Source: Parelaphostrongylus tenuis
Lineage: Eukaryota > Nematoda > Chromadorea > Rhabditida > Metastrongylidae
Direction of reading: 5' to 3'
DNA length: 64,000 nucleotides
NCBI GenBank assembly: GCA_019055375.1
Contig: JAHQIW010007172.1
Location: 1 to 64,000 of the forward strand
Shown: one piece after another, positions 44,330 through 56,968 of the stretch
Numbering within the stretch: position 1 is the first letter of the stretch
How the letters are laid out: the number at the start of each line of letters is the position of its first letter
The notes under the pieces: generated by a model
Database searches by the model: none
What the model was told of the DNA's origin: nothing
Seen by the model: only the letters and a program-made list of their open reading frames with translations
Position numbers and translations under genes: made by a program

Positions 44330-46500
44330 AAGACTCGAAAAATTCGAAAATGTAAGCGTTCTTCAGAAAGGCTTACTGACAGCGCTGTAGCACTGATAAT
44401 GAATTCCGTCACACACGCTGAGCGCTTATTCAAATATTGCGCTTGCATTTCGCAGGACAAAGCTTTTTTCCTAAATCATTACTAACCACTAGATAGCGCA
44501 AATCTCGGATATTACAAAGATGTACTAGTTTTCTGGAGAGCTCTTCTTATAGTACTGCATTAGGTAAAATGGAACTGTGGTTCACACGAGCTGAACGTTA
44601 TCGCTCATATTTTTCGTAGGACAAAGCTCCTACTTCAGACTGCTAGTTCGATAGCGAAAACCTCAGTGATTTTGGAAACGTATTTGAATTTTGGAAGAGA
44701 ATTTTACCAGTGGTGTAGCAGAGAAATAAAAGGTACGTTCCGATTAGTAAGGAGCAAATAAAAAGCCGATCTTATTTGCTGGAGAGGAGCTTTCCATAGA
44801 AGCACTAGCAACCATTGGAAAATTGAGAATTAAGGCTACAGTCCTACGTCGCGGGTTTTTCAAATTATTTCTTTATAACAGTGTAGCATCCACATCAAAG
44901 ATCATGTTTCACACTCACATTTCGCTTTCATATTTATCACGCGTTTGATTCACTGGAAGACGAGAACCATACCAGTGTGTAGAGAATTTCTTGTAGTATC
45001 CTAGTCAATCGTTTTATCTAGAGTTTCTTCTTAACCGGAGGAAGAATTTCCATTATAATAACAATTTATCGATCGTCCCGCCTAGCTCTGCACCTATCAC
45101 GCCTCCTCTCACTCCTCCCGCCTTGTCGAATAACCGGTAAACAACGTCACGAAAAATCAAAGCTCAATCTTATTTTCTCCTCTAAGCTGTATTACCAAAA
45201 AATAAGCAAATTGCTAGAATCAGGAAACATTACGCTGTCAGATGAATACTATCAGTCTAAGGAAAGAGCGTTCAGAGGTTCAAGAGCTGGCGAGGTTCAA
45301 AGCACAAATCAAATGACCAGTGGAGATCAAAAGATCAAGAACGCTTTTCAGAACGAAAACATATTTTTGAAATTTTTGAAACTTCTGCTATAGTTTGAGC
45401 ACTTGCGCTCTAGGGAACGAGTTTTGTCCGACCAAATATAAGCGAGATAAGACGAAAAAAACATGTGATTTTTTGGACATTGCATTATTCTAGATGTTAC
45501 AGTGTTATGAAGGGGTGTTTTGAAAAACCGGTGACTTGGTGCTGTAGCCTAAAATCTCAGTTTTCAAATAGTTACTAACATTCCTATGTAAATATCTTCT
45601 TCAGTGAATGAGATCGGTTTTTCATTTGTCCCCTCCTAATCAGAAAAAATCAATAGAATTGTGTCTCACATGCATTGCGCGTTATCGTGCAGATTTTCGC
45701 CATCTAATTAAAATTTTCTTCCTCCATTTCGTAGAGTCAGGTTTTTTGTATGGAGTTGTAGGAAAATCTTGTTCTATCGTTCAAGAGTTTAGCTTTTTAT
45801 ACACATTTTAAATAACCAGATGGACTCGCTACTAGGCCAAAGCAGCCGAGGAGTAAGCAACGAAGGCAATGTGGAGGAGATCTTAGAGCAGCACGGTCAT
45901 ATATTTGATTCAGAGTTTCTTCTAAAGGTGGAGAAAAAAGCTTTAATTTGTCAATAAAAATTGTACACCACATGTGAATTGCGCTGTCGATACACAATCA
46001 CTCACACTCAAGCTGATATGTAATACGCGGCGCGTTCGAGGCTCATTCTTATTTTTCCTGCTGCAGTGCAACAAAGCTGTTCAAAAGACGAGCACAGCGT
46101 TTAAATTGCCGAAACTTGCGTTTCTCAATGGGCACTTCTAATCTGGGGAATAGCACTTTTCTTTAAGAAATACGTTCGTGTGCGAAAAAGTTTATTTTTG
46201 TTACAGCGATGAGTCTTCCTAGAAACAAGCATATTTTGAGTTGTCTGAGATACGCATTATTGAATGACTACTAGCCGTCTAAGTGAAAAGCGTTATTCTG
46301 CGAAGATAAACGCAAAAGCATAGCGTGTGTAAGATACTTTTTTTCAGTGCTATAGTGCTATAAGAAGGTGCTTTTGAAAAGTAACAGCATTTTGAATTCT
46401 TCAAGAGTTATGCTCTTGAATGTTTACTAATAGTTCATTGAGAAGTCTATGTTCACCAAAAGTGGTCCCTTTGAAAAACTCTGTACGATAACAGAAAAGA
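44330..46500. repeat. Cluster of family C copies
   Basis: Several overlapping family C segments in both orientations over about 2.2 kb: ATCATTACTAACCACTAGATAGCG, GGAGAGGAGCTTTCCATAGAAGC, GCAAATTGCTAGAATCAGG, TTTGAAAAACCGGTGACTTGG, GTGCTTTTGAAAAGTAACAGC. No coding exon was seen inside; small frames are repeat shadows. Confidence 0.65.
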
Positions 46501-46754
46501 ACCTTCAACGCTTTTGCCAAGGCTTAAATCAGGTTTTACCTTGACCTGCCCTAATCATTGGCATCCTATTTTAAGCCATGAAAACAGCTCTAATTTGATT
46601 TACTACTATGAGATAGATGAAGGTTTGGCCAGGTTGAGGAAGGCGTTAAAATCAGTGAACAGCATTGCAAGCATTGGGCAGCACTCCACCAAGTATTCTG
46701 AGAAGAATAGATCTCTTCATTATTATTCGAGCCAACATGTCATGTAGTCTGTTC

Positions 46755-46817
46755 AATGGGCTCTTGTACAACCCGATACACGTGTTTAGACCTTACAGTC
46801 TCGTCAGTCGGGCAGAA
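46755..46817 (-). ncRNA. Hammerhead ribozyme with GAAA changed to TAAA
   Basis: On the minus strand: distal stem I GGGTTC, proximal CCCGA/TCGGG, CTGACGA, stem II GAC/GTC, then TAAA where GAAA is required, AC(ACGT)GT stem III and cleavage triplet GTA. Everything except G12 of the core is intact, which should make it inactive. Confidence 0.7.
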
Positions 46818-47080
46818 CCCGTCGTCTTTCTAACTTTTTTAAGCCAATTCTCTGTGGGTGCTTCAGTCTATTAAAATTTGATATTGTCTTAATGAAACTC
46901 TCGAAATAAAGGTAAAATATGGTGAAAAAGAGTACCAGTCAAAGAGCAATCGAGTGTACGAAACTGTAAGTTCGGTGATATTTTCACTTGACTTGCAGTG
47001 TAAAGCATTCGTCTTCGATACCTCATAGTGTGGGGACTGAAGCACCTACAGAGATTTAGCTAAAAAGATTGAAAGACGAC

Positions 47081-47143
47081 GGGTTCTTCCCGACTGACGA
47101 GACTGTAAGGTCGAAACACAAGTATCGAGCTGTACAAGAGCCC
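47081..47143 (+). ncRNA. Type I hammerhead ribozyme, fully intact core
   Basis: Distal stem I GGGTTC/GAGCCC (47081-47086 with 47138-47143), internal loop, proximal stem I CCCGA/TCGAG (47089-47093 with 47125-47129, one mismatch), CTGACGA (47094-47100), stem II GAC/GTC (47101-47103 with 47110-47112, loop TGTAAG), GAAA (47113-47116), minimal stem III AC/GT with loop ACAA, and predicted cleavage after A47124. A long stem I with an internal loop and a tiny stem III is the layout of retroelement-associated hammerheads in animals. This is the best preserved copy in the window and is predicted to self-cleave. Confidence 0.8.
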
Positions 47144-47199
47144 ATTTAACAGACTACATGACACGTCGGCTCAAATAATAATGAAGAGATCTATTGAAA

Positions 47200-48080
47200 T
47201 ATGAGTGTGGTTTTATTAAAACACTCGAAATAAAGGTATAATATTCTGACAACAATCCACAATAGTAATAATCATTATAATTATAATGATGCTTTCGAGG
47301 AGGTTCCACTAGGTTCAACAGTAAACAGGCCTCCCTTGTCGAAGTTTGGAAAAAAATCATTGTTACGAAAAATTTTGCTGTGCAAAAACAAAAACAAGTA
47401 TTTGATATCTTAGTCAACAAATAATCAAATATTTTTTATCATACAAAATATATCACTTTCGAAAAAAAAATACTTGTACAAATACAAAAAATACAACAAA
47501 ATCAATACTTAAGTGAGTGGAGTATCACTGTTCATTCTTTGAATTATCAAAGGTGAATCTCAAGAAGTGTAAACAAGTTAGTTCGTCAAATTTTTCGTCC
47601 ACCCTTTATGATATTAAGAAAAAAAACTCCGAGTAATTATTATAAAATGATGGATGTTTGAGTCGACTGAATCAGCTAAGAGATCTTGAGAGAGTGCTTA
47701 AAAAATAGCAGATCCACAGAGCTACAAGAGTGCTCAGATATGAGTTGTTCATGAATTAAGATGTGGCTTCAAACGCGCAATAACCTTTCCGAGGAATATC
47801 AGATAAAGTTCTCCCAAGAAGGATGATTGCGAGTTCGAAGGCACGACAGGTTTCATGTGTTGCCCGTATCACAACACTCTTGTGATCACATTTCAACCGC
47901 ACACTGTCGTCAAAATAGAAATGAATCGGCAAATATAGTTATAAATACCGATCCACATACTTTGGTACTTGCACGTAAGCAGACATAACATATTGCGTGA
48001 ACTTCAAGACATATTCCATTCGAATTATTATGTCGGACCCGTTTCCAAGGAAGCTCATTGGAACTGTGAATTTCGTTGAT
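47200..48080. other. Intergenic stretch, no gene seen
   Basis: AT-rich with A runs near 47460. No exon or repeat match recognised. Confidence 0.4.
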
Positions 48081-48101
48081 AATGGATATTGACTTTTCAT
48101 C

Positions 48102-48359
48102 ATGAATGTCGTTGTTTGTTCAGTGAATCAATTCTCCTCAAGAGAATGCGAGTGCAGTGATAAGGCGCTACCAAGGCTCTTCGTTACGCTCAGGCACCAT
48201 TTTTCGTGGATAGGAAGAAGCTGGCTGATACAAGAGAGTCAAGCGACAGTTTTCTTCCCTGCAGAGATGCGAGAGTTCATAAGCCATAAACTCGAGTCAG
48301 ACCTTTCTCCCAACGTTGGCCTTATTACCACTTTACCTCAACATAGTAGTCAGATCTAG
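48102..48359 (+). CDS. Open frame, possible exon
   Basis: An 85-codon frame with LFVTLRHHFSWIGRSW and FFPAEMREFISHKLESDL. No splice partner proven and no family recognised; it may belong with the next frame. Confidence 0.3.
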   Translation: MNVVVCSVNQFSSRECECSDKALPRLFVTLRHHFSWIGRSWLIQESQATVFFPAEMREFISHKLESDLSPNVGLITTLPQHSSQI

Positions 48360-48530
48360 TATTTTATTACAAAGATGGTATAAATTCTCACGAACTGCTT
48401 TTATGCAAATGTTCTTACCTTCTTCGGTATTTGAAAATTTTCTCCACACAAAATGCTTTGGCGTTCCTAATTACGTCAGTAAATATAAATAATTAAGTAA
48501 ATATGTCCAGGAGCACCCAATGGGCTACTC

Positions 48531-48800
48531 TTGCCCGCGATAGGGAATATTGGAAAAGTTGCTGGTACCCGTTCGAGTCACTCCACGATCGACGGGACTA
48601 CACGTGATACAGGTGAAGTAAATATTTATACATATGTAAAATCTTGGTTGAATTGCACTTTCATCCACGAGAAAATGCTGAAGGTGAAAAGTACAGTGAA
48701 TAACATGCAAACTGCAGTTGCTTCGTCATTAGCAACTTCGTCGCCATCTACTGCTGATTGGGATGAAAGCCACCCGCACACTAGCAAGACAACCGACTAG
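48531..48800 (+). CDS. Open frame, possible last exon, Ser/Thr-rich end
   Basis: A 90-codon frame. The 3' part, from KSTVNNMQTAVASSLATSS to DESHPHTSKTTD and stop, looks like a C-terminal tail. An internal donor candidate CAG|GTGAAG lies at 48612/48613. No family recognised. Confidence 0.35.
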   Translation: MPAIGNIGKVAGTRSSHSTIDGTTRDTGEVNIYTYVKSWLNCTFIHEKMLKVKSTVNNMQTAVASSLATSSPSTADWDESHPHTSKTTD

Positions 48801-48899
48801 ATGGATGCCTACTTCTCTACTTAAGATGTGGCTGAACGGTGATGTGCGATGTCCTACCTATCTCGTACAAAAACTTTCACGATCGGCCAAAACCAATTC

Positions 48900-51800
48900 T
48901 CATAAAGATAATTTCGTACCAACCCCGTAAAGAGAGGAGATCAATAGCCGACTCAATTGTGCAGCCGGAATTTTAGTTTATTGTACGGGACAGTGATCTG
49001 TGCACAGTCACCCTTCGTGTGTATCAGCTTCAATCTCTTGACACCATCCCACTGCTGAAGACGTTGTGGATCAATTGAATAAACTATATCAGATGGAAAA
49101 TATGGTCTGCTAGTCATTCAGCAACTCATTCCAATAATTTCTGTATCATATAAATATGGATGCAAGTGCCTGATAATTTAAGCAATTTTCAAACAAACTT
49201 TACTGGCCTTTCATTATTGTAAATATCGATGGGCACATGTTGCAATCAGATGCAGCCCATGAAAAACATTGGGTTTGACCATGTGACTATTTTCAAAACA
49301 CGATAACTACTTCTTCACGTAATGGATAATTGATCCAGAAACTGTTTGGAAGGATAAAAATTATGATCTAATGCATTGATACATCACCACAGGTCATTTT
49401 ATAAGTCAAATATGCGTTCAATCATCCATACGATGATACGAATGGTGTCGAAGGCATAGCGCATCATTGAAAGGGATTAACCGGATAAACGGTTGGCCCT
49501 TGAACCTTCAATGTTACTAAAAGTGCAGCAATGATAAAGCATGAGATTGTCCTAATAGCCATAGATTTGGTAAAGTTCATTTCAGAGAAAAATGATGTCG
49601 CAAAGAAGATCATCATCATGATAAGTTACCCTTTCCGAATGGGTCACGGTCTTTTCTGTTTAACTTTCATATCATTGAAAGAAATTGGTTATAAAAGTAG
49701 TAGTGCCGTAATATTATACGTCACGAGGGAGTATTAGTGCACGTATTGTTTTCGAGCATAAAAAAGTTGCCATTGAGTTGATTTAGATAGTTATAAAATT
49801 TCAGAATTTTTTCGGCTGATTGGCGATTGTAGATAAATATAGATCCAATTTATTTGTGTGCTTAGTACAGTTTGCACGCCGTCCATCAACTATGGGTACA
49901 TTCGATACTGATATATATCATTGTAAATCACGCGACACGACATACTTGATGTTATTCCCAAAATCGATTTCACTTTTCGCTCAGTATTTTCAAACATTGA
50001 GATCATTCCAAGAATTCCTTGACATTTCACTTTGCGACTCCGCCCTACAGGGCTGAACTCGCAAATTTTCTAACACTTGGTTTTATCTACTTCAAATTTT
50101 TGAAAAACAGTTGATGAGAAACTGCATAGCACTTTTCAATAGTCGGTCCAAATGGTGTCGACCATACAGAACTTGACTTGCCTCTATGGGAAAGAGCAGG
50201 TCTTATTAGAAGGTCGTTAGTAGTAAAAGACCTCGCTTTTCCCACTCAGTTTTTCCACTACCTAATTACAGGAGTGCATCTAAGTGCCAGACTACGAATG
50301 CTAAGCAGGTTTAGTTTTTTAAGAATGTTGTTGAACTCTTATATTTCCATCCAAAAGGAAGAAATGGCCTAAGACGAGGTCCAGCTAAGCTATTCAAAAA
50401 TAGTGATGATTTCGTGGGAGAGGGTTAATTCTTTCCCGTATTTACCAGGCGGCAACCACACAACACTTTCGAGTGACAACAAGGACTTCCATTGGCACAG
50501 AGATATCTGCTGCGGTTCCTTGTCGGCCAGAATGATTATTCATACTCGGGAATGTTGATGATACGAGACTGATCGCTCATAAAGACGTCTCATTAAGATT
50601 GGTGCTTATTGGTGATGAGCAGCTGTTTGTGAACTCTCCACGGCTCCCTACAATTTATTCAAGCATGCTGTCGCCTCAGTTTTTCTTCTTTTTTTGTTTC
50701 TGGCTTAAACAACAATGTATAGATGAATATTCTCATTATGACCACAACTGGGACGGCTGCTAATAATTCCTCCCATGTCATTGAAACAGTGGCATTGTTT
50801 TCATGAAAATTGTCAAGCTCTAGGCATTATTCATTCTGATAGAAGGTCATATCGCAATGAACTCGCAAAAGGAAGAAACTACTAGGATCTGGGGAATTTT
50901 AGCGAGCATTTTCAAACTGCTATAGAGCGGTAAACGTCGCTTAAGTATTGTGAGAAATTTTTACCAAGAATTTCAATAAACTCGTGTGGAACTTTTTTAT
51001 GGCCTTATGAATGTCAGTAATATCATAGTGACAGGCTTTTCATCGAGGTATTGAATACTCTTATTTTCCTTTTCTTATTGGATATACGAAAAAATCTAAA
51101 AAACGAGGGAAAAGCGTAGCCACATAACAACCTCATATTGCTGATTTTTCATCGTAGCCTTTTTACGATGATTTGATATTCGTTCTATCATTTCGAATGT
51201 CAAATATTAGGAAGTCCGATTTTTGCGCTGCACAGATAAATGATTGTTTCATTCGTTTTGAGAAGTTCCGCTCTATTTACGTTCACTTATCGAAAAACTT
51301 GCCACGAAGACGATTTCATTGTCTTTACAGAGGTGGTATCATAACACCTCTGTACATCATTGAAATTCGCCCATTCATCGAATTCTCATAAAATCGCTAC
51401 AATTAGTTGGCCGCTGGAAATTTTTTTTTTGCTTTCTAATAAAACTGAATATTTCCTTCAAGCGCATCATTACATTAAATCTTTTCAAAGATGTTTAGAA
51501 GAGCTTGAGTACAAGAATTACTTTGGCTTCATGAACATCATTTCAAGCCATTTTGATTTCATTTACAATAGATTTTCACTATTGACTTCCAAGGAACACA
51601 AATGCTTGCCAATAGCGAAGTAACTGAATAATCTCAACCTGCTCTACTACTAAGCCGTCCTGCAGGTATGTGGCAGATGTACTTAGTAAAGGGTTGAACA
51701 TGAAGCATACGTGTTGATATATTTCTCAGAGATGCTTCATACGTTAGAAACCATTGAGTACCATAGGAGTCCTGATATATATCTGGCTCATACAGTGGGT

Positions 51801-52860
51801 AGCAAAGACCTGATGCAAGAAATCAATGATTAGGCAGATCTGAGAGCAATTTGTCAGATAGTGGGGATAATTCACTGGTAATAACCACGTTCTCGAGCTT
51901 GAATTACCGATGTGTTTACTCTAATACAATTATTACTGTTAGATGAGCCTTATTACTCGTAAAAACTTTTTTCTAGAAAACTTTTAGATCTAATGGCAGA
52001 TCACTTAAGACATGTATAGAACATGTCTCTAACTTTTATTCGAGATTCTGACGGTGTCACATAACAACGCAGTGAAACACTAACGACAGAGTTCTAGATT
52101 TCTTCTGTATCAACTTCATAATCCGCATCTTCGACTAGGCTATCTATACCAATAATAATTCTCCACTGCACCATCGCTTGAAGTCCGTGTGGTTGTCAAA
52201 CTACAATCTAATGCTGGTAATTTTTTTTAGTGGGATCCACTCAAGATGAAGAAAATTGACAGACATTTCGTTTTATTTTCAGCTGAGAGTGTCATGATGC
52301 CATAAGTCATCGGCGTCCTGTAAGGAACTAGTCAAAAGTGATAAATCTAGCGCAATTCAACAGAAGTCGAAAAGCGCCTGTGGTGATAATTTGAGACGGC
52401 TGTACGAACTTTCCAAGCAAGTTAAAATATAACAATAAAATATATAGACGGAGCAATAATTTTCTAGATTTTAAGCTATTTGAATAGCGATCAAAAAACA
52501 CAGTGCGGATCAAACTGAGTATAAAATAACCAAAATGCGCTGCTTTGTTACTTCAAAGGAAATTTTTTACTGGGTCAGAGGTACGTCTATGTATTGGCAA
52601 CTACAGTGTAGGGGGTTGAGCGCAATACCATGAACCTGTTTCCTTACCACTCATCGATTCTGACCGTTAATTTACGACATTCCATGCAATCAGTCGCGCC
52701 CACTGTGAAGCTCATATCACATATATCCGTTCCCATTGTGAGAAATGTCTTATATTATTCATTTAAAGGCTTGTCATAAGATTTTACTCAAAGCTGTGCC
52801 ATCAGGAGCTCTCGATATCCCGTGATAATCATCGATCTCTAGACCCTTACCTCATATCCT
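48900..52860. other. Long stretch of weak frames and one SINE tail
   Basis: Open frames at 49820-50056 (GTFDTDIYHCKSRDTTYLML), 50178-50372 and 51173-51623 (two overlapping frames) lack splice support or motifs. 49405-49490 resembles the 3' part of the family F SINE (ATATGCGTTCAATCATCC...GCATAGCGCATC). Confidence 0.35.
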
Positions 52861-52865
52861 TTCCA

Positions 52866-53252
52866 GTGTTTCAAACAACCATTATGTGGATGCTAGAATC
52901 TAAAAAAATCACGTCCTCTTTTGAAGTTTACATTACGAGAAAAACCCACAAAATCTATTATAATAGCTACGGCACGATCAAAGAGAAGAAAAACATTCAA
53001 AAATTTTCGTCAAAATTATTACACATAGATTTGCCTTCATCAACTCTTCTGCCTCACATAAAAATGTTCTTGAAACTGATTAGCTACTCAGTAAACTATT
53101 TATTTAATCTTCTCTGTGATTTACTCACAAATATTCTTACACTGTCTCTTCACACCACGCTAGCCAGTTTTCGCCACCTACCAATGAAATTGTCTGTCTC
53201 AAAAAATCACTGCTATCACACTTTTTTGTGTTCCTTTTCGTTATCATCATGA
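52866..53252 (+). CDS. 128-codon hydrophobic open frame, unproven
   Basis: Preceded by an acceptor CTTTCCAG at 52859-52866. Contains a possible membrane segment LISYSVNYLFNLLCDLLTNI. No family recognised; could be chance. Confidence 0.25.
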   Translation: MFQTTIMWMLESKKITSSFEVYITRKTHKIYYNSYGTIKEKKNIQKFSSKLLHIDLPSSTLLPHIKMFLKLISYSVNYLFNLLCDLLTNILTLSLHTTLASFRHLPMKLSVSKNHCYHTFLCSFSLSS

Positions 53253-53259
53253 TCACATT

Positions 53260-54550
53260 GATAGATCCGTCTCAGAAAACTATCACGGCGTATTCCATGT
53301 TGATTATGAGCTACAGTTACAGATATGAATACTCTTACACCCGGAGAACAAGGCGTCAAGGCGCCTAAATTTAAAGCTTATAGGAATTTCCAATGAAATC
53401 TTACCAGCCACTCTACTCAGTGCCTACTGTCTGTTGAATAACATCGATCGTTGATCACGTTCTTTAGTCGTTAGTTTCTAACTACCGTTGTTTATAGTTC
53501 TGTGATTACTGTCCCAAAAATGCGTAAGTCATTGCATAGATTGAACATTTTTGTCGAACAACCGATCTTATAGATCAACCAACTTGTTTGATTGGTTGAA
53601 CAAAACCTGCCTGTAAGTGTTATGCCGCATTCTTGTCGAGATCTCGTACAGTTTCTCGGTCATCGACAGCAAAAAAAAGTCTTCGCACAACCAATCATAA
53701 TTAATACTGTGGTACTGGTTTCACATCTGTCACAAGTGTATAGTGCTTTCTTTATTTCAAAAACTTCGCCTGTTGATGGCCTCTCTGGTACCTCTTTCAT
53801 CCACTAAACAGCTGTAACGATCCTTCTGAAGGATGTTTGTGCACTTATTCGATACGAACTAACATATACACAATTTTTTGAGTATTTACGAATTAATGAC
53901 TTTACATACACACCTTATTAAAAAGAATTTTCTGTTACTTTAAACAAAACCTGTTCCAAACCTCGACACCCTTGTTCAAGTTGTCGAACTACGGCGCAAG
54001 AGTCGTAACGCGGAAAAATTGGGCTGGGTCTGGAAATGTAACATGAGAAGCTTTGACTCACGCGTAAAAAATAAGATCTGTCCTCAAGAAATTGGTAAAT
54101 TGTTTTTAGGTTTTTATCCTAAAATAACAAAAGTATGAGACTAAGGGATGTGCAAAAATTCTCTCCCATAATAATTTATCGTCTTACCCTTGTTGAAGAG
54201 ATATCTGTTGATGTCGAATTGTAGTCCGCAGCAGAAGGTTGCACCACAGATCTAGCGAGAACGAGTTGGATTACCATGTTGAAGTTCTTTCAAACAAAAC
54301 CAATCCCATCATGGATTTCGGAGTTACCTTCACTAGAAACAACATGAATAAAGGAAATCTCATTCAGGAAGTATGGTATGGGGTTATCCGCATCCTTGAA
54401 GGTATCCGATCTGACACGGTCTTTAGAGCATGACAGTTGGAAATTTGAATTATTGTTACCCGTTCCAGTCACACAATCATTAGCGCGATATCATGCTATT
54501 GAAGAAATCGTGCTCAAAAAATAATACACCATTGGGTTCATTTTGGTTGT
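53260..54550. other. Stretch without a convincing gene
   Basis: Small frames only. The 71-codon frame at 53592 has no motif or splice context. Confidence 0.35.
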
Positions 54551-54559
54551 CCGTGGACA

Positions 54560-55437
54560 AATGAATATCGACCTCATTCGCTGGACAAGGATTTTTTCAT
54601 AAAAGTATTAGTAATCATTCGGAAGCTTGAATTTCTGTCTAGAGCTCTACGTGACCATTTTTTAAAATGACCCTTTTTTAGCTCTGTAATATGCAAAACA
54701 ATATTAGGTTTCACACCGCCGCGCGCCTTCAATTTTATCAGGCGTATAATTCGCTGGAAGTATGAAAAGCATATGAAAGTGTAAAAAAACTTACGGAGCA
54801 CGTGAACCAATCGCTTAATCTGGAATTACATTTGAAGCGAAGGAAAAGTTCCCAGTTGAACAACAAGTTGCATCCCACATGTATATATAACGCGTCATGA
54901 CATCGATCGCTTGCATCGTTCCTAGCTCGTGATTTAGTCAGTAAGCTAACCCAGTGAATACGTATAACTTGATCTTATTTTCCCCGCTACATTGCAGTGA
55001 ATCGATGTTTTCAGAAAATAAGCACAGCGTTTCAATCACTGAAACTCACGCTATCAAATCTATACTAATATACTAAAAAAAGAGCTCTGTTCGGCGAGGT
55101 GTTAAACACAAATGCGTTTTTTCTACTACAGCGCTATCAGAAGAGCTTTTCAAAAAATAAAACACATTCAAAAGTTCTTCGAGAAGTGAATCATTGTAAG
55201 AGTATTGGCACTCTAAGAAAGGAGTTTTGCCCAGTGAAATATAAGCAAGCTAAGAAAAAACGAGTGGTTTTCTGAAACATCAAATTATTTTGAATTTTAC
55301 AGCGTTATTAAAGAGTGTTTTGAAAAAGCGATCATGAACTGCGCTAGACACAGATTGAGCTCTCGAATGATTGATAACAGTTCTTTGAAAAATTTCGCTT
55401 CAGCGAATGAGGTCGAATATTCGTTTTTTCCCGGATA
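54560..55437 (+). repeat. Family C copy with inverted ends
   Basis: Ends AATATCGACCTCATTCGCTGG (about 54566) and CAGCGAATGAGGTCGAATATT (about 55402-55422) are inverted repeats. The interior carries the full family C order, including AAAACAATATTAGGTTTCACA, GCGAAGGAAAAGTTCCC, AATCGATGTTTTCAGAAAATAAGC and CTGTTCGGCGAGG. Confidence 0.8.
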
Positions 55438-55439
55438 AT

Positions 55440-55745
55440 AGGAGCACATATGGCGCAGTGCTTAAAGGTGCTCTTAGTCGCACACGAAGTCAATGGTTCG
55501 ATCTCGCGCTCTTGGCTCACAAAGCCACCATCACTCCGGGGTCGGTTAATTGGTACCAGACTGGTCTCAGACTTGTCTGATAAGATAAGTAGCATTGACT
55601 CGGCTTAGCGGGAGGTCACCGCGAGTTATTATAAAGGCCAGATATGCATTCAATCATCTCAAACGAGAATAGAAATTGAAGACGAATGCATGGCGCATCC
55701 ATCAGGGATTGATCAACGCCAAAAGCTTTATCCTTCATCTTTTAT
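55440..55745 (+). repeat. tRNA-derived SINE (family F)
   Basis: GCACATATGGCGCAGTGC (A-box), CAATGGTTCGATCTCGCGC (B-box), GTCTCAGACTTGTCTGATAAG, and tail GGGATTGATCAACGCCAAAAGC. Inserted directly at the edge of the family C copy. Confidence 0.8.
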
Positions 55746-55873
55746 GCCGGATAACCGAAGAGAACCCATCATTGAGACATATTTTATGATTTATTATTGA
55801 TAAAGGATAGAAAGCATTCAGATCATTATCTCCCACGCATCGACGCATCTCCGAAAGGAGATATACATCTTCA

Positions 55874-56053
55874 TCACACTTCATAAGCATGAACAACATA
55901 AATTTCTGAGAGGAAGGCAGAGAATGGACCATAATGGAACAGGAGATAAAATGTGAAGCGTCGAAAAGGATCACGGTTTCGAGCCTTATCTGAAGCTCCG
56001 AAATTTGCTCTTATCCCAGCATTCTTGGATTGTATTTCGTACTTATCCTGCCA
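55874..56053 (-). CDS. Possible exon of an unknown gene
   Basis: The acceptor TGTTTTTCAG is followed by WQDKYEIQSKNAGIRANFGA, then SDKARNRDPFRR.. to TGA at 55874. A shifted frame (55735-55974) is open too. Upstream, 56195-56120 on the same strand reads GILGVEADLDVVKTLKSF. No family recognised. Confidence 0.4.
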   Translation of the reverse strand, partial: WQDKYEIQSKNAGIRANFGASDKARNRDPFRRFTFYLLFHYGPFSAFLSEIYVVHAYEV

Positions 56054-56968
56054 CTGAAAAACAACAGGCAATGAAAATAAGCTGAAAAAATGTAGTTTTA
56101 GTATGATTTGTACTGAATTTCTCTAAAGGACTTAAGAGTTTTAACAACGTCGAGGTCAGCTTCCACTCCTAAGATCCCTGTACTTCTTCAATTATACATC
56201 AGATCTCAGAAATTTGAGTGTACCAGGGGATAATTACTTTATGATATGCAGCGAATAAGAATATTAAGAAGAAGAGGAAGATAAGAGAATTGTCAGTGAT
56301 TTGAAGAATATGCGACTAGAGTGTTTTATAGAATGAATTTAACGAATAATTTTAGTAAAATGTTCAACCATCGGCTTTCATATGGATACTAAAACATTTT
56401 TAGACTCTCTGAACCTGTAATTTCAGTCCATTCTGCCCTGATACTCTTTCGTTTGTCCTTATTTCTTACTCTACATCATCTTTCCCTTTTCCGTTGTGTC
56501 CCACCAAGTTTCACGTCATCCCCGCCAATGCCAATTAGTGGCGTACATCTGATAGAGCACTTAAAAGGCTGGTAGGCCCTTTTGAAGTCTTTGCCACATG
56601 CACAGTCTCCACACTTTTAACTTATGGAAAAATTTTGTACTCTGCGACCAATACCTATGATATTGTGGCAAAAGAAGAGATCTCATGTCTTGGACTATAT
56701 ATTCGACGTCAACTTTTTCATTTTGATAATTCTATCGTACCGTTGATCTTCAATGTGGATAGATTGATAAAGCAGTTCACTTTTTCTTTATATATATATC
56801 ATATATGAAGCAAAGATTGCATAAAGGATGTTTCCCAGCTTTCATACGATGTTAGATGCCCATTTGTACAAAAAATATCTCATTCTTTATATCTTTGATC
56901 GCATTTTGATTTTCGTGCGCATCTATCGACTATTTATGCATCTAATGGTCCATAATTATGTGCATTTT

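Larger units (their letters stand above)
46706..47196. repeat. Family B palindrome, arms about 160 bp, spacer about 165 bp
   Basis: The left arm 46706-46871 and right arm 47037-47196 are inverted copies at roughly 88-90 percent identity by eye, including ATAGATCTCTTCATTATTATT, GTCATGTAGTCTGTT.AATGGG, CCTTACAGTCTCGTCAGTCG and GTGCTTCAGTC. Each arm carries one hammerhead, facing outward from the spacer. Confidence 0.85.

Noticed and set aside
50440..50900. Reverse transcriptase remnant (VDDTRLIAH)
   Set aside because: Only a short resemblance to a DD box, with no flanking RT blocks on either side.
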